Assembly: GCA_049314715.1 (NCBI GenBank) | Contig: JBMOEL010000028.1 | Coordinates: 1-16,444, forward strand | From: JAFLDD01 sp049314715 | Lineage (GTDB): Bacteria > Pseudomonadota > Alphaproteobacteria > Rickettsiales > UBA3002 | Reading direction: 5' to 3' | DNA: 16,444 nt | Part shown: piece by piece, positions 1-6,818 of the stretch | Layout: each line of letters begins with the position of its first letter | How positions within the stretch are numbered: position 1 is the stretch's first letter | Program-made: the position numbers and the translations under genes | The notes under the pieces: model-generated | What the model saw: the letters and a program-made list of their open reading frames with translations, nothing else | Databases searched by the model: none | What the model was told of the DNA's origin: nothing

Positions 1-76
1 GCTACTTGGCAAATACGAGAAGCCGCGCAAATTGCCAGATTCAATCAGTGCATCTGTTATTAAAGGGAGCCACTAA
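1..76 (+). CDS. petB: Cytochrome b, C-terminal end (partial)
   Basis: An open frame enters from the left edge and ends at TAA 74-76, giving the last 24 residues (LLGKYEKPRKLPDSISAS, then VIKGSH). The 'EKPRxLPxSIS' tail is typical of the C-terminus of alphaproteobacterial cytochrome b, the di-heme membrane subunit of the cytochrome bc1 complex that oxidises ubiquinol. The stop overlaps the start of the next gene by one base (TAATG), the usual petB-petC order and consistent with translational coupling. Only the tail is present, so heme ligands and membrane helices cannot be checked. The call rests on the tail motif plus the certain petC neighbour. Confidence 0.85.
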   Translation, partial: LLGKYEKPRKLPDSISASVIKGSH

Positions 77-831
77 TGCGTAGATTTTCAGCTCTTTTGC
101 TCGTTGCTCTGACGGTGCCTGCATTGGCTTTTGCAGCAGGCGATGCGAAGCATCCTCGCCAAGAAAAATGGGCATTTGATGGCGTATTCGGTAAACCCGA
201 CAAACAGTCGATTCAGCGTGGTGTGCAAGTGTACCGCGAAGTCTGTTCTGCTTGCCATGGCATTAAGCGTGTGGCGTTCCGTACCCTTACGGATGTAGGT
301 TTTTCAGAAGCTGAAGTAAAGACAATGGCGGCGGAATATACGGTGACTGATGGCCCAAATGATGATGGCGAGATGTTTGAGCGCCCCGCGCGCCCAAGCG
401 ATAAGTTCCCATCGCCTTATCCGAATGAGAAAGCTGCGCGTGCTGCACAAAACGGCGCCTATCCGCTGGATTTAAGTTTGATTACCAAAGCGCGTCATGA
501 TGGTCCGAATTATGTGTATTCATTGCTTACGGGTTACCAAGATGCGCCAGCAGACGTAAAAGTGCCGCAAGGTTTGTATTACAACCCCTATTTTGTTGGG
601 GGCTTGATTGCCATGCCACACCCGCTCAATGACGATGCGGTAACCTATCAAGACGGCACCAAAGCGACTACAGAACAAATGTCGCATGACGTGGTAAATT
701 TCCTGCAATGGATTGCTGAGCCGGAAATGGAAGCTCGCAAGCGTATGGGGATTCGCGTTATCATTTTCCTTACCATCATGACTGGGTTTTTCTACGTGGC
801 GAAGAAGCGCATTTGGAAAGACGTACACTAG
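76..831 (+). CDS. petC: Cytochrome c1, bc1 complex
   Basis: Encodes the 251-residue c-type heme subunit of the ubiquinol-cytochrome c reductase, which passes electrons from the Rieske protein to a soluble or membrane cytochrome c. Residues 1-20 form a Sec signal peptide (cleavage near AFA-AG). The heme attachment motif CSACH lies at residues 57-61, and the likely distal Met ligand is M180 in the 'LIAMPHPL' segment, a conserved cytochrome c1 feature. One C-terminal membrane helix (about 226-242) followed by a basic 'KKRIWK' tail anchors the protein with its heme domain in the periplasm. The ATG overlaps the petB stop by one base, and GGGAG at 64-68 provides a ribosome site. Length is normal for the family. 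Confidence 0.97.
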   Translation: MRRFSALLLVALTVPALAFAAGDAKHPRQEKWAFDGVFGKPDKQSIQRGVQVYREVCSACHGIKRVAFRTLTDVGFSEAEVKTMAAEYTVTDGPNDDGEMFERPARPSDKFPSPYPNEKAARAAQNGAYPLDLSLITKARHDGPNYVYSLLTGYQDAPADVKVPQGLYYNPYFVGGLIAMPHPLNDDAVTYQDGTKATTEQMSHDVVNFLQWIAEPEMEARKRMGIRVIIFLTIMTGFFYVAKKRIWKDVH

Positions 832-920
832 TCTTTGATTGCTTCCAGCTGGTTCTACTGAACTCGCTATGAAGCGTGCTCATGGCTGACTCGGACATTC
901 TGTCCTCGAATAACGGGATA
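829..920. repeat. Structured intergenic element, copy 1
   Basis: This segment begins at the petC stop (TAGTCTTT) and ends with AATAACGGGAT (909-919) just before uppP. It contains the 17-base core GCTCATGGCTGACTCGG (878-894), identical to 15341-15357. Three small hairpins can be drawn: A, GGTTC 851-855 with GAACT 860-864 (last pair G-T); B, CGCT 865-868 with AGCG 873-876; C, GGACA 893-897 with TGTCC 901-905. The second copy (15284-15383) has the same order of landmarks but different stem sequences that still pair. This suggests a structured RNA or palindromic repeat family; orientation and function are unknown. The GGGA at 915-918 may also act as the uppP ribosome site. Confidence 0.6.
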
Positions 921-928
921 TAGCTCTC

Positions 929-1723
929 ATGGAATTAACCCACGCATTATTCTTAGGCATTCTGGAAGGCCTCACCGAATTTTTGCCTATTTCTTCGACG
1001 GGGCATTTGATCCTCGCGGTGGATGTGTTGAAGCTTGCGACACCAGCGGGGCGAGTATTTGAAGTGGTGATTCAGTTCGGCGCGATTCTGGCCATTTGTG
1101 CGCTCTATTTCGTCAAATTATGGCAGGTGCTGCGAAGTGCTCTGAGGGGTGATGTTGCGGCATGGCGTTTCATTCGTAACATAGCGCTAGCATTCTTTCC
1201 CGCGGCGGTGATTGGTGTGTTGGCACGTGATATGATTATGGCAACATTATTTAACCCTACTGTCGTTGCGATTGCGCTGATTAGCGGCGGATTTATTATT
1301 CTGCTAATTGAGCGTCTGCGTCCATTGCCGACGATTCATGACACTGAATCAATGGGCTGGCGCATGGCGCTGATGATTGGGTTCATTCAGTGTATTGCGA
1401 TGATTCCGGGTGTATCACGCTCGGGCGCGACAATCATGGGTGCGCGGTTGATAGGGATGGAGCGCCGTGGGGCTGCAGAATTCTCATTCTTCTTGGCGAT
1501 TCCAACCATGCTGGGTGCAGCCAGTTATCAGCTCTATAAGACCAACGCATCACTAAGTGGCGATGATATAGAAATGATTGCTGTGGGATTTTTCGCCGCG
1601 TTTTTCACCGCATTATTGGTCGTAAAATGGGCGCTTGGTTTCATTAGCAAACACGGTTTTGCGCCTTTTGCCTATTACCGCATTGCGCTAGGTAGCGCGA
1701 TGTTGGTTCTATTATATTGTTAA
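929..1723 (+). CDS. uppP: Undecaprenyl-diphosphatase
   Basis: Integral membrane phosphatase (BacA/UppP family, 264 residues, usual length) that converts undecaprenyl diphosphate to the monophosphate, recycling the lipid carrier for peptidoglycan and surface glycans. The first signature, EGLTEFLPISSTGH (residues 13-26), supplies the catalytic glutamates E13 and E17, a serine pair and H26; the second, PGVSRSGAT (160-168), supplies the essential arginine R164. About eight hydrophobic helices are visible. The ATG at 929 is preceded only by a weak GGGA at 915-918, inside the tail of the upstream repeat. The gene stands alone between petC and the convergent murJ. That it neighbours murJ, another lipid-carrier gene, fits a shared envelope role, but they are on opposite strands. 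Confidence 0.96.
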   Translation: MELTHALFLGILEGLTEFLPISSTGHLILAVDVLKLATPAGRVFEVVIQFGAILAICALYFVKLWQVLRSALRGDVAAWRFIRNIALAFFPAAVIGVLARDMIMATLFNPTVVAIALISGGFIILLIERLRPLPTIHDTESMGWRMALMIGFIQCIAMIPGVSRSGATIMGARLIGMERRGAAEFSFFLAIPTMLGAASYQLYKTNASLSGDDIEMIAVGFFAAFFTALLVVKWALGFISKHGFAPFAYYRIALGSAMLVLLYC

Positions 1724-1746
1724 GTTGCGCTCATGCGGCGCGCAGC

Positions 1747-1784
1747 CTTTCGGCCTCAACGGCCGTCGAAGCGTCGGTTTTTTT
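1747..1784 (+). terminator. Possible rho-independent terminator of uppP
   Basis: In the 59-base gap between the convergent uppP and murJ genes, CGGCC (1751-1755) pairs with GGCCG (1761-1765) across a TCAAC loop. The stem can be extended by CTTT (1747-1750) with GAAG (1768-1771) around a two-base bulge. Seven T residues follow at 1778-1784 and run into the murJ stop codon. The six-base spacer between stem and T-run is longer than in a classic terminator, so the call is tentative. A second short hairpin, TGCGC 1726-1730 with GCGCA 1740-1744, lies immediately after the uppP stop. Confidence 0.4.
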
Positions 1785-3330
1785 AAAGAGATGCTGGCTT
1801 GAAGAGCTTCTTGATTTGCTCTTTATCGACGGCATTAAAGTACCATGCCATAATCGCGTAGAGCGCTATACCCAGCGCTATAACCGCGCTCAGCGTTGCC
1901 GTGCGCATGACCATACCTTCGTGATAGAAGGCCGCAAGTAAACTGTTACACAGTATGACCCCCAGCACCATGATTTTTGCTGAAACACTCATACGCAATA
2001 GCCGCTTCTTTAATGTCATGTCTGGCACAAAAATCCCGCGTTTATAGAGTATATAGCCCATTAATATGGCATTCACCCACCCTGCAATGGAGGTGGCGAG
2101 TGCCATTCCGACATGGGCGAGCCAAATGCTCAAGGTGAGGTTCAATATCAGGTTAATCACCACACATAATACGGCGATTTTGAAAGGGGTTTTCGTGTCA
2201 TGATTTGCAAAAAACCCTGGTGCAAATACTTTAACCAATAAGAAGGCTGGCAAGCCAATCGTGAAGGCCATCAGTGCGGTATAGGTTGCGACCATATCGT
2301 GCGCGTTAAATGCGCCGTGATAATAAAGCACACGAATAATCGGCTCAGCGAGTGCCAATAATGCAGCGGTGGCAGGCAATCCAAAGAGCATCACCAATTC
2401 AATGCCGCGATTCATGCTATTTTGTGCACCTAGTTTATTGCCTTCGCGGATTTGTTTACTCATCATCGGCAGCATGGCGGTGCCGATGGCGACACCAATC
2501 ATACCAATCGGAAGTTCGGTGATGCGATCGGCGTAATAGAGATAGGAAACCGCATCGGGGATGTGCGAGGCAATGATGACATCGACCAACAAATTCAGCT
2601 GTTGAACGCCTGAGCCAAGCGCCGCAGGCGCCATAAGCAGCAGCATCGTTTTCACCTTGGGCGTGATGCGCGGCACCAGCAGTGAAGGCAGCATATTATG
2701 ATTGCGGCAAATCGCAATCAGCCAACCTAGCTGCACGATGCCAGCAACAAATACCGAAATGGCCAGCGCATGGGCGGGTGTTGCGGTATAAGCTGTTAGA
2801 AACATCATCCCCAAAATCATGCAGACATTGAGCAGGATAGGGTTGGCGGCAGGGGCGGCAAATTTATTGAAGCTATTGAGTATGCCGCCCAGAAGCGAGA
2901 CGAGCGAAATAAATAAAATATACGGAAAGGTGATTTGCGATAGGGCAACGGTAAGGTCGAATTTTTCTGGTGTATCGGTGAAGCCTGGTGCGAAAAGCGG
3001 CGTTATCCATGGCATCAACACGATGAAAACGGCATTGAGTACCAGTAATACCAGCAGCAAAATACTCAGCACTTCGGAGGCGAATTTCATTGCCTCATCG
3101 CGTCCCTCGCTGGTGAGGATGGATGCGAAAGAGGGAATGAACGCAACGTTAAATGCCCCTTCTGCAAAAAGCCTGCGAAAGAAATTCGGCAGCTTAAAGG
3201 CGACGAAAAATGCGTCCGAAAGCCAGCTTGCACCAATCATATTGGCCATGATGACGTCTCGCACAAAGCCGGTTATGCGCGAAAGAAGGGTAAAAAAGCC
3301 GATGGTTGCGCTGGATTTTACTAATGACAT
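1783..3330 (-). CDS. murJ: Lipid II flippase MurJ
   Basis: MOP-superfamily transporter (515 residues) that flips lipid-linked peptidoglycan precursor across the inner membrane. I chose the ATG at 3328-3330, giving MSLVKSSATIGFFTLLSR at the N-terminus; with this start the residues essential in Escherichia coli MurJ fall at identical numbers (R18, R24, D39, R52), and R269 in 'YYADRITELP' matches E. coli R270. The frame stays open upstream to 3516, but that extension is polar, not family-like and covers the start of ribF. About 14 hydrophobic helices are apparent. AAGG (3337-3340, minus strand) lies 6 bases before the start. The gene diverges from ribF with a 56-base gap and converges on uppP. 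Confidence 0.96.
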   Translation of the reverse strand: MSLVKSSATIGFFTLLSRITGFVRDVIMANMIGASWLSDAFFVAFKLPNFFRRLFAEGAFNVAFIPSFASILTSEGRDEAMKFASEVLSILLLVLLVLNAVFIVLMPWITPLFAPGFTDTPEKFDLTVALSQITFPYILFISLVSLLGGILNSFNKFAAPAANPILLNVCMILGMMFLTAYTATPAHALAISVFVAGIVQLGWLIAICRNHNMLPSLLVPRITPKVKTMLLLMAPAALGSGVQQLNLLVDVIIASHIPDAVSYLYYADRITELPIGMIGVAIGTAMLPMMSKQIREGNKLGAQNSMNRGIELVMLFGLPATAALLALAEPIIRVLYYHGAFNAHDMVATYTALMAFTIGLPAFLLVKVFAPGFFANHDTKTPFKIAVLCVVINLILNLTLSIWLAHVGMALATSIAGWVNAILMGYILYKRGIFVPDMTLKKRLLRMSVSAKIMVLGVILCNSLLAAFYHEGMVMRTATLSAVIALGIALYAIMAWYFNAVDKEQIKKLFKPASL

Positions 3331-3345
3331 AAGATGCCTTATATA
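3317..3345 (+). promoter_or_regulatory. Possible sigma-70-type promoter for ribF
   Basis: In and next to the murJ-ribF divergent gap, TTTACT (3317-3322) and TATATA (3340-3345) are separated by 17 bases, close to the vegetative -35/-10 pattern. Transcription would begin near 3352 and read into ribF and the long downstream run. TATATA is its own reverse complement, but for murJ it would sit only about ten bases before the start codon and has no good -35 partner, so the plus direction is preferred. The match is by eye only. Confidence 0.35.
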
Positions 3346-3386
3346 GAAGAACGTCCGTAGCACCGCTAATGAAGTGAAGCAACTGA

Positions 3387-4304
3387 ATGCGCCTAATTCG
3401 TCTTTCCGCTGATGATAATTACCAAAGCCCTGTGGCGAGTGCCGTGGCGATTGGCAATTTTGACGGGCTGCATCTAGGCCACCAAGCGGTGATAGAAGCC
3501 ATGCTGGTAGAGGCAAAAATACGCGGGCTTCAGCCCAGTGTTTTGACGTTTGAGCCGCATCCGCGCCGATTTTTTGCTAAAACACATCAGGCGTTTCGTC
3601 TGCAGACCGTATCTGAGAAACTGCGTATGCTGCGTGACTATGGGGTGAAACAGGTGTTTATGGCGCGGTTTGATGCGGCGCTTTCTGGCCTTACGGCGGA
3701 AACATTTGTGCATGATGTGCTGTATCAGAAACTAGCGGCGCGCCATGTGGTGACGGGCACGAATTTTGGCTTCGGTAAAGCACGCTCAGGGAATGCCGTA
3801 TTACTCACGCGTATGCTCACATCGTATAGCGCAACCCATGCGCGCATAGCGCCTGTGAAAGTGGGGCATACCACCTGTTCTTCCACCGCTATTCGTGAGG
3901 CGCTTGATGATAGTGATATGCAAAAAGCTGCCCAATTATTGGGGCGCCCTTACGCGCTTTCAGGTCGGGTGCAGCACGGCGACAAGCGCGGGCGTTTGTT
4001 AGGCTATCCCACGGCGAATCTTCATTTTCCACCAGAATTATTATTACCCAAATTTGGTATTTATGCGGTGCGGACCAATCTGGGGGATGGGGTGGCAAAT
4101 CTTGGCATTCGCCCGATGTATCGTAGTGCTATCCCATTACTGGAAGTACATTTATTTGATGTAAACGCAGACCTTTATGGGCGCATGCTGCATGTGGAAT
4201 GTGTACAGCGCTTGCGTGGCGAGGAAGCGTTCGCCAATGAACGCGAACTCACCGAACAGATGGCAAACGATTGCAACCTCGCGCGTAAGCTATTAGAGCA
4301 GTAA
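3387..4304 (+). CDS. ribF: Bifunctional riboflavin kinase / FAD synthetase
   Basis: Cytoplasmic enzyme (305 residues, normal length) that phosphorylates riboflavin to FMN and adenylates FMN to FAD. The N-terminal nucleotidyltransferase domain carries GNFDGLHLGH (residues 23-32, the HxGH-type ATP motif) and SSTAIREAL near residues 167-175. The C-terminal riboflavin kinase domain carries GYPTAN (206-211) and LEVHLFD, whose glutamate is the conserved catalytic base. Near residue 245 the usual 'GTRPT' reads GIRPM, a mild deviation. The ribosome site before the ATG is poor. Its stop is one base from the lspA start; in many proteobacteria ileS sits between these two genes and it is absent here. It is the first gene of the long plus-strand run. 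Confidence 0.96.
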   Translation: MRLIRLSADDNYQSPVASAVAIGNFDGLHLGHQAVIEAMLVEAKIRGLQPSVLTFEPHPRRFFAKTHQAFRLQTVSEKLRMLRDYGVKQVFMARFDAALSGLTAETFVHDVLYQKLAARHVVTGTNFGFGKARSGNAVLLTRMLTSYSATHARIAPVKVGHTTCSSTAIREALDDSDMQKAAQLLGRPYALSGRVQHGDKRGRLLGYPTANLHFPPELLLPKFGIYAVRTNLGDGVANLGIRPMYRSAIPLLEVHLFDVNADLYGRMLHVECVQRLRGEEAFANERELTEQMANDCNLARKLLEQ

Positions 4305-4305
4305 C

Positions 4306-4791
4306 ATGAAAAATATCCCCGCACTGCGCACGATGCTGATTCTCGTTACCGCGATTATGCTCGCGGATCAGTTGGTGAAATTTGCGATGCTGGAGTGGGT
4401 CGATGTGGACGCGCGACCGGCAATTACCGTTACCTCATGGTTTAAATTGGTGATGGTGTGGAATCACGGCATTAGCTTCGGCATGCTCTCCGCACCTGAA
4501 ACCTATGTGCCGTATTTTTTGATGGTGGTAGCGCTGGTTATTTCAGCGATATTGGCGCGGTTATGCCTGCATTCACATCGCCCAATGGAATGGGTTGGTT
4601 ATAGCTTGATCATGGGCGGCGCATTGGGAAATGTGATTGATCGCATTCGCTTTGGTGCCGTAGCCGACTTTTTCTATTTCCATATGGGTGATTTAGGCTG
4701 GCCTGCATTTAATATCGCGGATGCAGCGATTTGTATTGGGGTTACTATCTTATTGTTCCACAGCCTATTTTTTAACCGTCACGCAGCTTGA
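4306..4791 (+). CDS. lspA: Lipoprotein signal peptidase (signal peptidase II)
   Basis: Inner-membrane aspartic protease of 161 residues that removes the signal peptide from diacylglyceryl-prolipoproteins. Family motifs are in order: DQLVKFAM (21-28), NHGISFG (53-59), GGALGNVIDR (104-113) and FNIADAAICIG (135-145). The likely catalytic aspartates are D121 (AVADFF) and D139 (NIAD), with N109 and D112 in the conserved GNxxDR box. Four membrane helices are predicted. The ATG lies one base after the ribF stop, so translation is probably coupled. The next gene encodes a lipoprotein, a likely substrate of this enzyme, though LspA acts on lipoproteins in general. Confidence 0.96.
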   Translation: MKNIPALRTMLILVTAIMLADQLVKFAMLEWVDVDARPAITVTSWFKLVMVWNHGISFGMLSAPETYVPYFLMVVALVISAILARLCLHSHRPMEWVGYSLIMGGALGNVIDRIRFGAVADFFYFHMGDLGWPAFNIADAAICIGVTILLFHSLFFNRHAA

Positions 4792-4821
4792 AATCGCCGT
4801 AACTCTCGCTATGCTCACCTG

Positions 4822-5427
4822 ATGCGTTTGCACCCATACCCATTGATACTGACCGCGCTTCTGCTCGCTGCCTGCGAAGGTAACGAAGTGCGCGAAGCGG
4901 TGGGCCTTACCCGCGAAGCGCCTGATGAATTCGTGGTCGTATCGCGCCCGCCACTTTCTGTACCGCCTGATTTTGAGCTTAAGCCACCACGTCCGGGTGA
5001 GATACGCGCGGCAGACTCTACGGAACATCAGGCAAAGAGCCTGATTCTAAAAGATGACGGCAAGGCGGCTGCAACTGTAGAATCGCTTGAGCCCGCCCCT
5101 AAGAATGTTGAAACGGCGCTAGATCCGGTAATTGCGAGCGATGCCAAAACTTCAGCGGAATCAAATATTCTTGATAAGCTCGGCGCCAGCAATGCCGACC
5201 CTGAGATTCGCCAGAAACTTGGTGCAGACACGCGCACCCCTGTGGATGGTTCGAATGAAAAATCCCTGATTGATCAGTTGACGAAAGAGGATGGCGCAGA
5301 GCCTATCGTTGACGCGAAGAAAGAGGCAAAACGTATTCGCCGTAATAAAGAAAAAGGCAAGCCAGTCAATAAAGGCAAAGTGCCGGAAGCGAAAGAAAAC
5401 ACCTCCGTCATCGACAAGATTTTTTAA
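4822..5427 (+). CDS. DUF3035 lipoprotein, BamF-like
   Basis: Predicted lipoprotein of 201 residues: a short hydrophobic signal ends in the lipobox LAAC at C18. The segment PDEFVVVSRPPLSVPPDFEL (residues 34-53) followed by KPP is the hallmark of the alphaproteobacterial DUF3035 family, which has been linked to the BamF subunit of the outer-membrane beta-barrel assembly machine in Caulobacter. The rest is polar and low in complexity: repeated 'ILDKLG/IRQKLG' segments near 115-135 and a highly basic stretch at about 169-190, so it is probably largely extended in the periplasm. No clear ribosome site precedes the ATG; an earlier ATG at 4811 stops after three codons. The stop overlaps the next start (TAATG). 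The family call is firm; the BamF role is inferred. Confidence 0.85.
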   Translation: MRLHPYPLILTALLLAACEGNEVREAVGLTREAPDEFVVVSRPPLSVPPDFELKPPRPGEIRAADSTEHQAKSLILKDDGKAAATVESLEPAPKNVETALDPVIASDAKTSAESNILDKLGASNADPEIRQKLGADTRTPVDGSNEKSLIDQLTKEDGAEPIVDAKKEAKRIRRNKEKGKPVNKGKVPEAKENTSVIDKIF

Positions 5428-6818
5428 TGCTCAAGAAACTATTCATCCCCCTTATCGTCCTATTGCTTGGTGCGGTGGCGGCTGTGTATATTTATACGGC
5501 GGCACCGCGATCCGATACGTATGATATCAAACAAGCCGTTCCTGTGGAGAGCTTTACCTTGCGTAATGGCTTGCGCGTGGTGGTGATGCCTAATCACCGT
5601 ATTCCTGCGGTTGAGCATGCGCTATTTGTGCGCGTAGGTGCGGCAGATGACCCCTATGGCAAAACCGGACTTGCGCATTACGTTGAGCATCTGATGTTTA
5701 CGGGTACGAAGAAACACCCTGAAGGTGAATATGACCGTATCATAGCAAGCTTGGGTGGTGAGCATAATGCTTACACCACACGTGATTATACGACCTACTA
5801 TGTGACGATTGCGAAAGAGCATTTAGCAACCGTGATGGCCATGGAAGCAGATAGGCTGGAGCATTTGGCGCTGGATTCTAAACGTGCTGCACGCGAAATT
5901 CCCGTCATTCAAGAAGAACGCAAATGGCGTGTTGATAATCAATTGACCGCGCTGCTAGCTGAAGAGGTAGATGCGGTGCAGTTACTGAATCACCCTTACC
6001 GGCAACCGACTATTGGTTGGCCTGAGGATATTGCGCGCTATGCGGTAAAAGACGCGCGCGATTTCATGACGAGCCATTATCGTCCAAGTAATATGGTATT
6101 GGTAGTGGCGGGTGATGTTGAGGTTGCCGAGGTCCGTAAGCTCGCTCAGCAGCATTATGGGCCGTTGCGTGCTGGTGTCCAACCCAAGCGTCATTGGCCT
6201 GAGGAATTATTGCCTAGCCGTTCTGAGCGCCGCGTTATTCTGCGTGATGCTCGGGTAGAGCAGCCGCAATTAGTGCGCTCCTATATTGCACCCAGCATTA
6301 AATTTGCTGCCACCAAAGATGTGATGCCGCTGCATGTATGGGCGCAGTATTTAGGCGGTGGAACAACCAGTATCTTGTATAATGAATTGGTGCGTAATCA
6401 GAAAATCGCTACCTCTGTTTCCGTTGATTATAGTGATTGGTTTGAAGGACCAAGCAGCCTGACGATTACGGCAGAACCTGCGCAGGGTGTAACGTTGGAG
6501 CGATTAGAATCGGCGCTCGATTCTGAAGTGATGCGCGCCCTAAGTGACGTGCCTGATGTTACGGATATGGGACGCGCTAAAAACCTTCTCAAAGCCGAAA
6601 CTATCTATGCGCAAGATGGCCTGTCGCCACTCGCCCATGTGATGGGACAGCTTTATATTTTGGGATTGGATGAGCGGGTATTTTATCATTGGAGCGATAC
6701 GTTGGATGCGGTGACGCCTGAGCAGATGATGCAAGCGGCGCGTGCGGTCATGGTGCCAAGCCGACAAGTAACCGGTATATTGGTGCCTAAAGAAGCGGAG
6801 GGTTCGCATGCTCCGTAA
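5427..6818 (+). CDS. M16 family zinc metallopeptidase (catalytic member)
   Basis: Insulinase-type (M16B) peptidase of 463 residues. Residues 5-25 form a hydrophobic signal or membrane anchor, so the enzyme acts in the periplasm. The inverted zinc motif HYVEH lies at 84-88, with E87 as the base and H84/H88 as ligands; the third ligand is probably E163 or E164 in 'VIQEERKWR'. Two M16 domains follow the usual order, the C-terminal one containing 'GGGTTSILYNELVRNQK' near 305-321. The ATG overlaps the preceding lipoprotein stop by one base. The next gene is a second M16 protein without the zinc motif, so the two probably form an active/inactive heterodimer. The substrate is unknown; peptide or misfolded-protein turnover is likely. 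Confidence 0.95.
   Translation: MLKKLFIPLIVLLLGAVAAVYIYTAAPRSDTYDIKQAVPVESFTLRNGLRVVVMPNHRIPAVEHALFVRVGAADDPYGKTGLAHYVEHLMFTGTKKHPEGEYDRIIASLGGEHNAYTTRDYTTYYVTIAKEHLATVMAMEADRLEHLALDSKRAAREIPVIQEERKWRVDNQLTALLAEEVDAVQLLNHPYRQPTIGWPEDIARYAVKDARDFMTSHYRPSNMVLVVAGDVEVAEVRKLAQQHYGPLRAGVQPKRHWPEELLPSRSERRVILRDARVEQPQLVRSYIAPSIKFAATKDVMPLHVWAQYLGGGTTSILYNELVRNQKIATSVSVDYSDWFEGPSSLTITAEPAQGVTLERLESALDSEVMRALSDVPDVTDMGRAKNLLKAETIYAQDGLSPLAHVMGQLYILGLDERVFYHWSDTLDAVTPEQMMQAARAVMVPSRQVTGILVPKEAEGSHAP

Noticed and set aside
1724..1746. Possible third copy of the structured repeat after uppP (it contains GCTCATG).
   Set aside because: Only seven bases match the core, and neither the TAGTCTTT nor the AATAACGGGAT landmark is present.
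1717..1941. A 74-codon plus-strand open frame beginning at the end of uppP.
   Set aside because: It runs antisense through the murJ C-terminus, crosses the terminator-like hairpin and resembles no known family.
3331..3516. Upstream extension of the murJ reading frame to 3516.
   Set aside because: The added 62 residues are polar and unlike MurJ, cover the start of ribF, and would spoil the exact match of R18, R24, D39 and R52 to E. coli numbering.
3474..3713. Minus-strand open frame within ribF.
   Set aside because: Basic, low-information translation opposite conserved ribF motifs; no ribosome site or recognisable domain.
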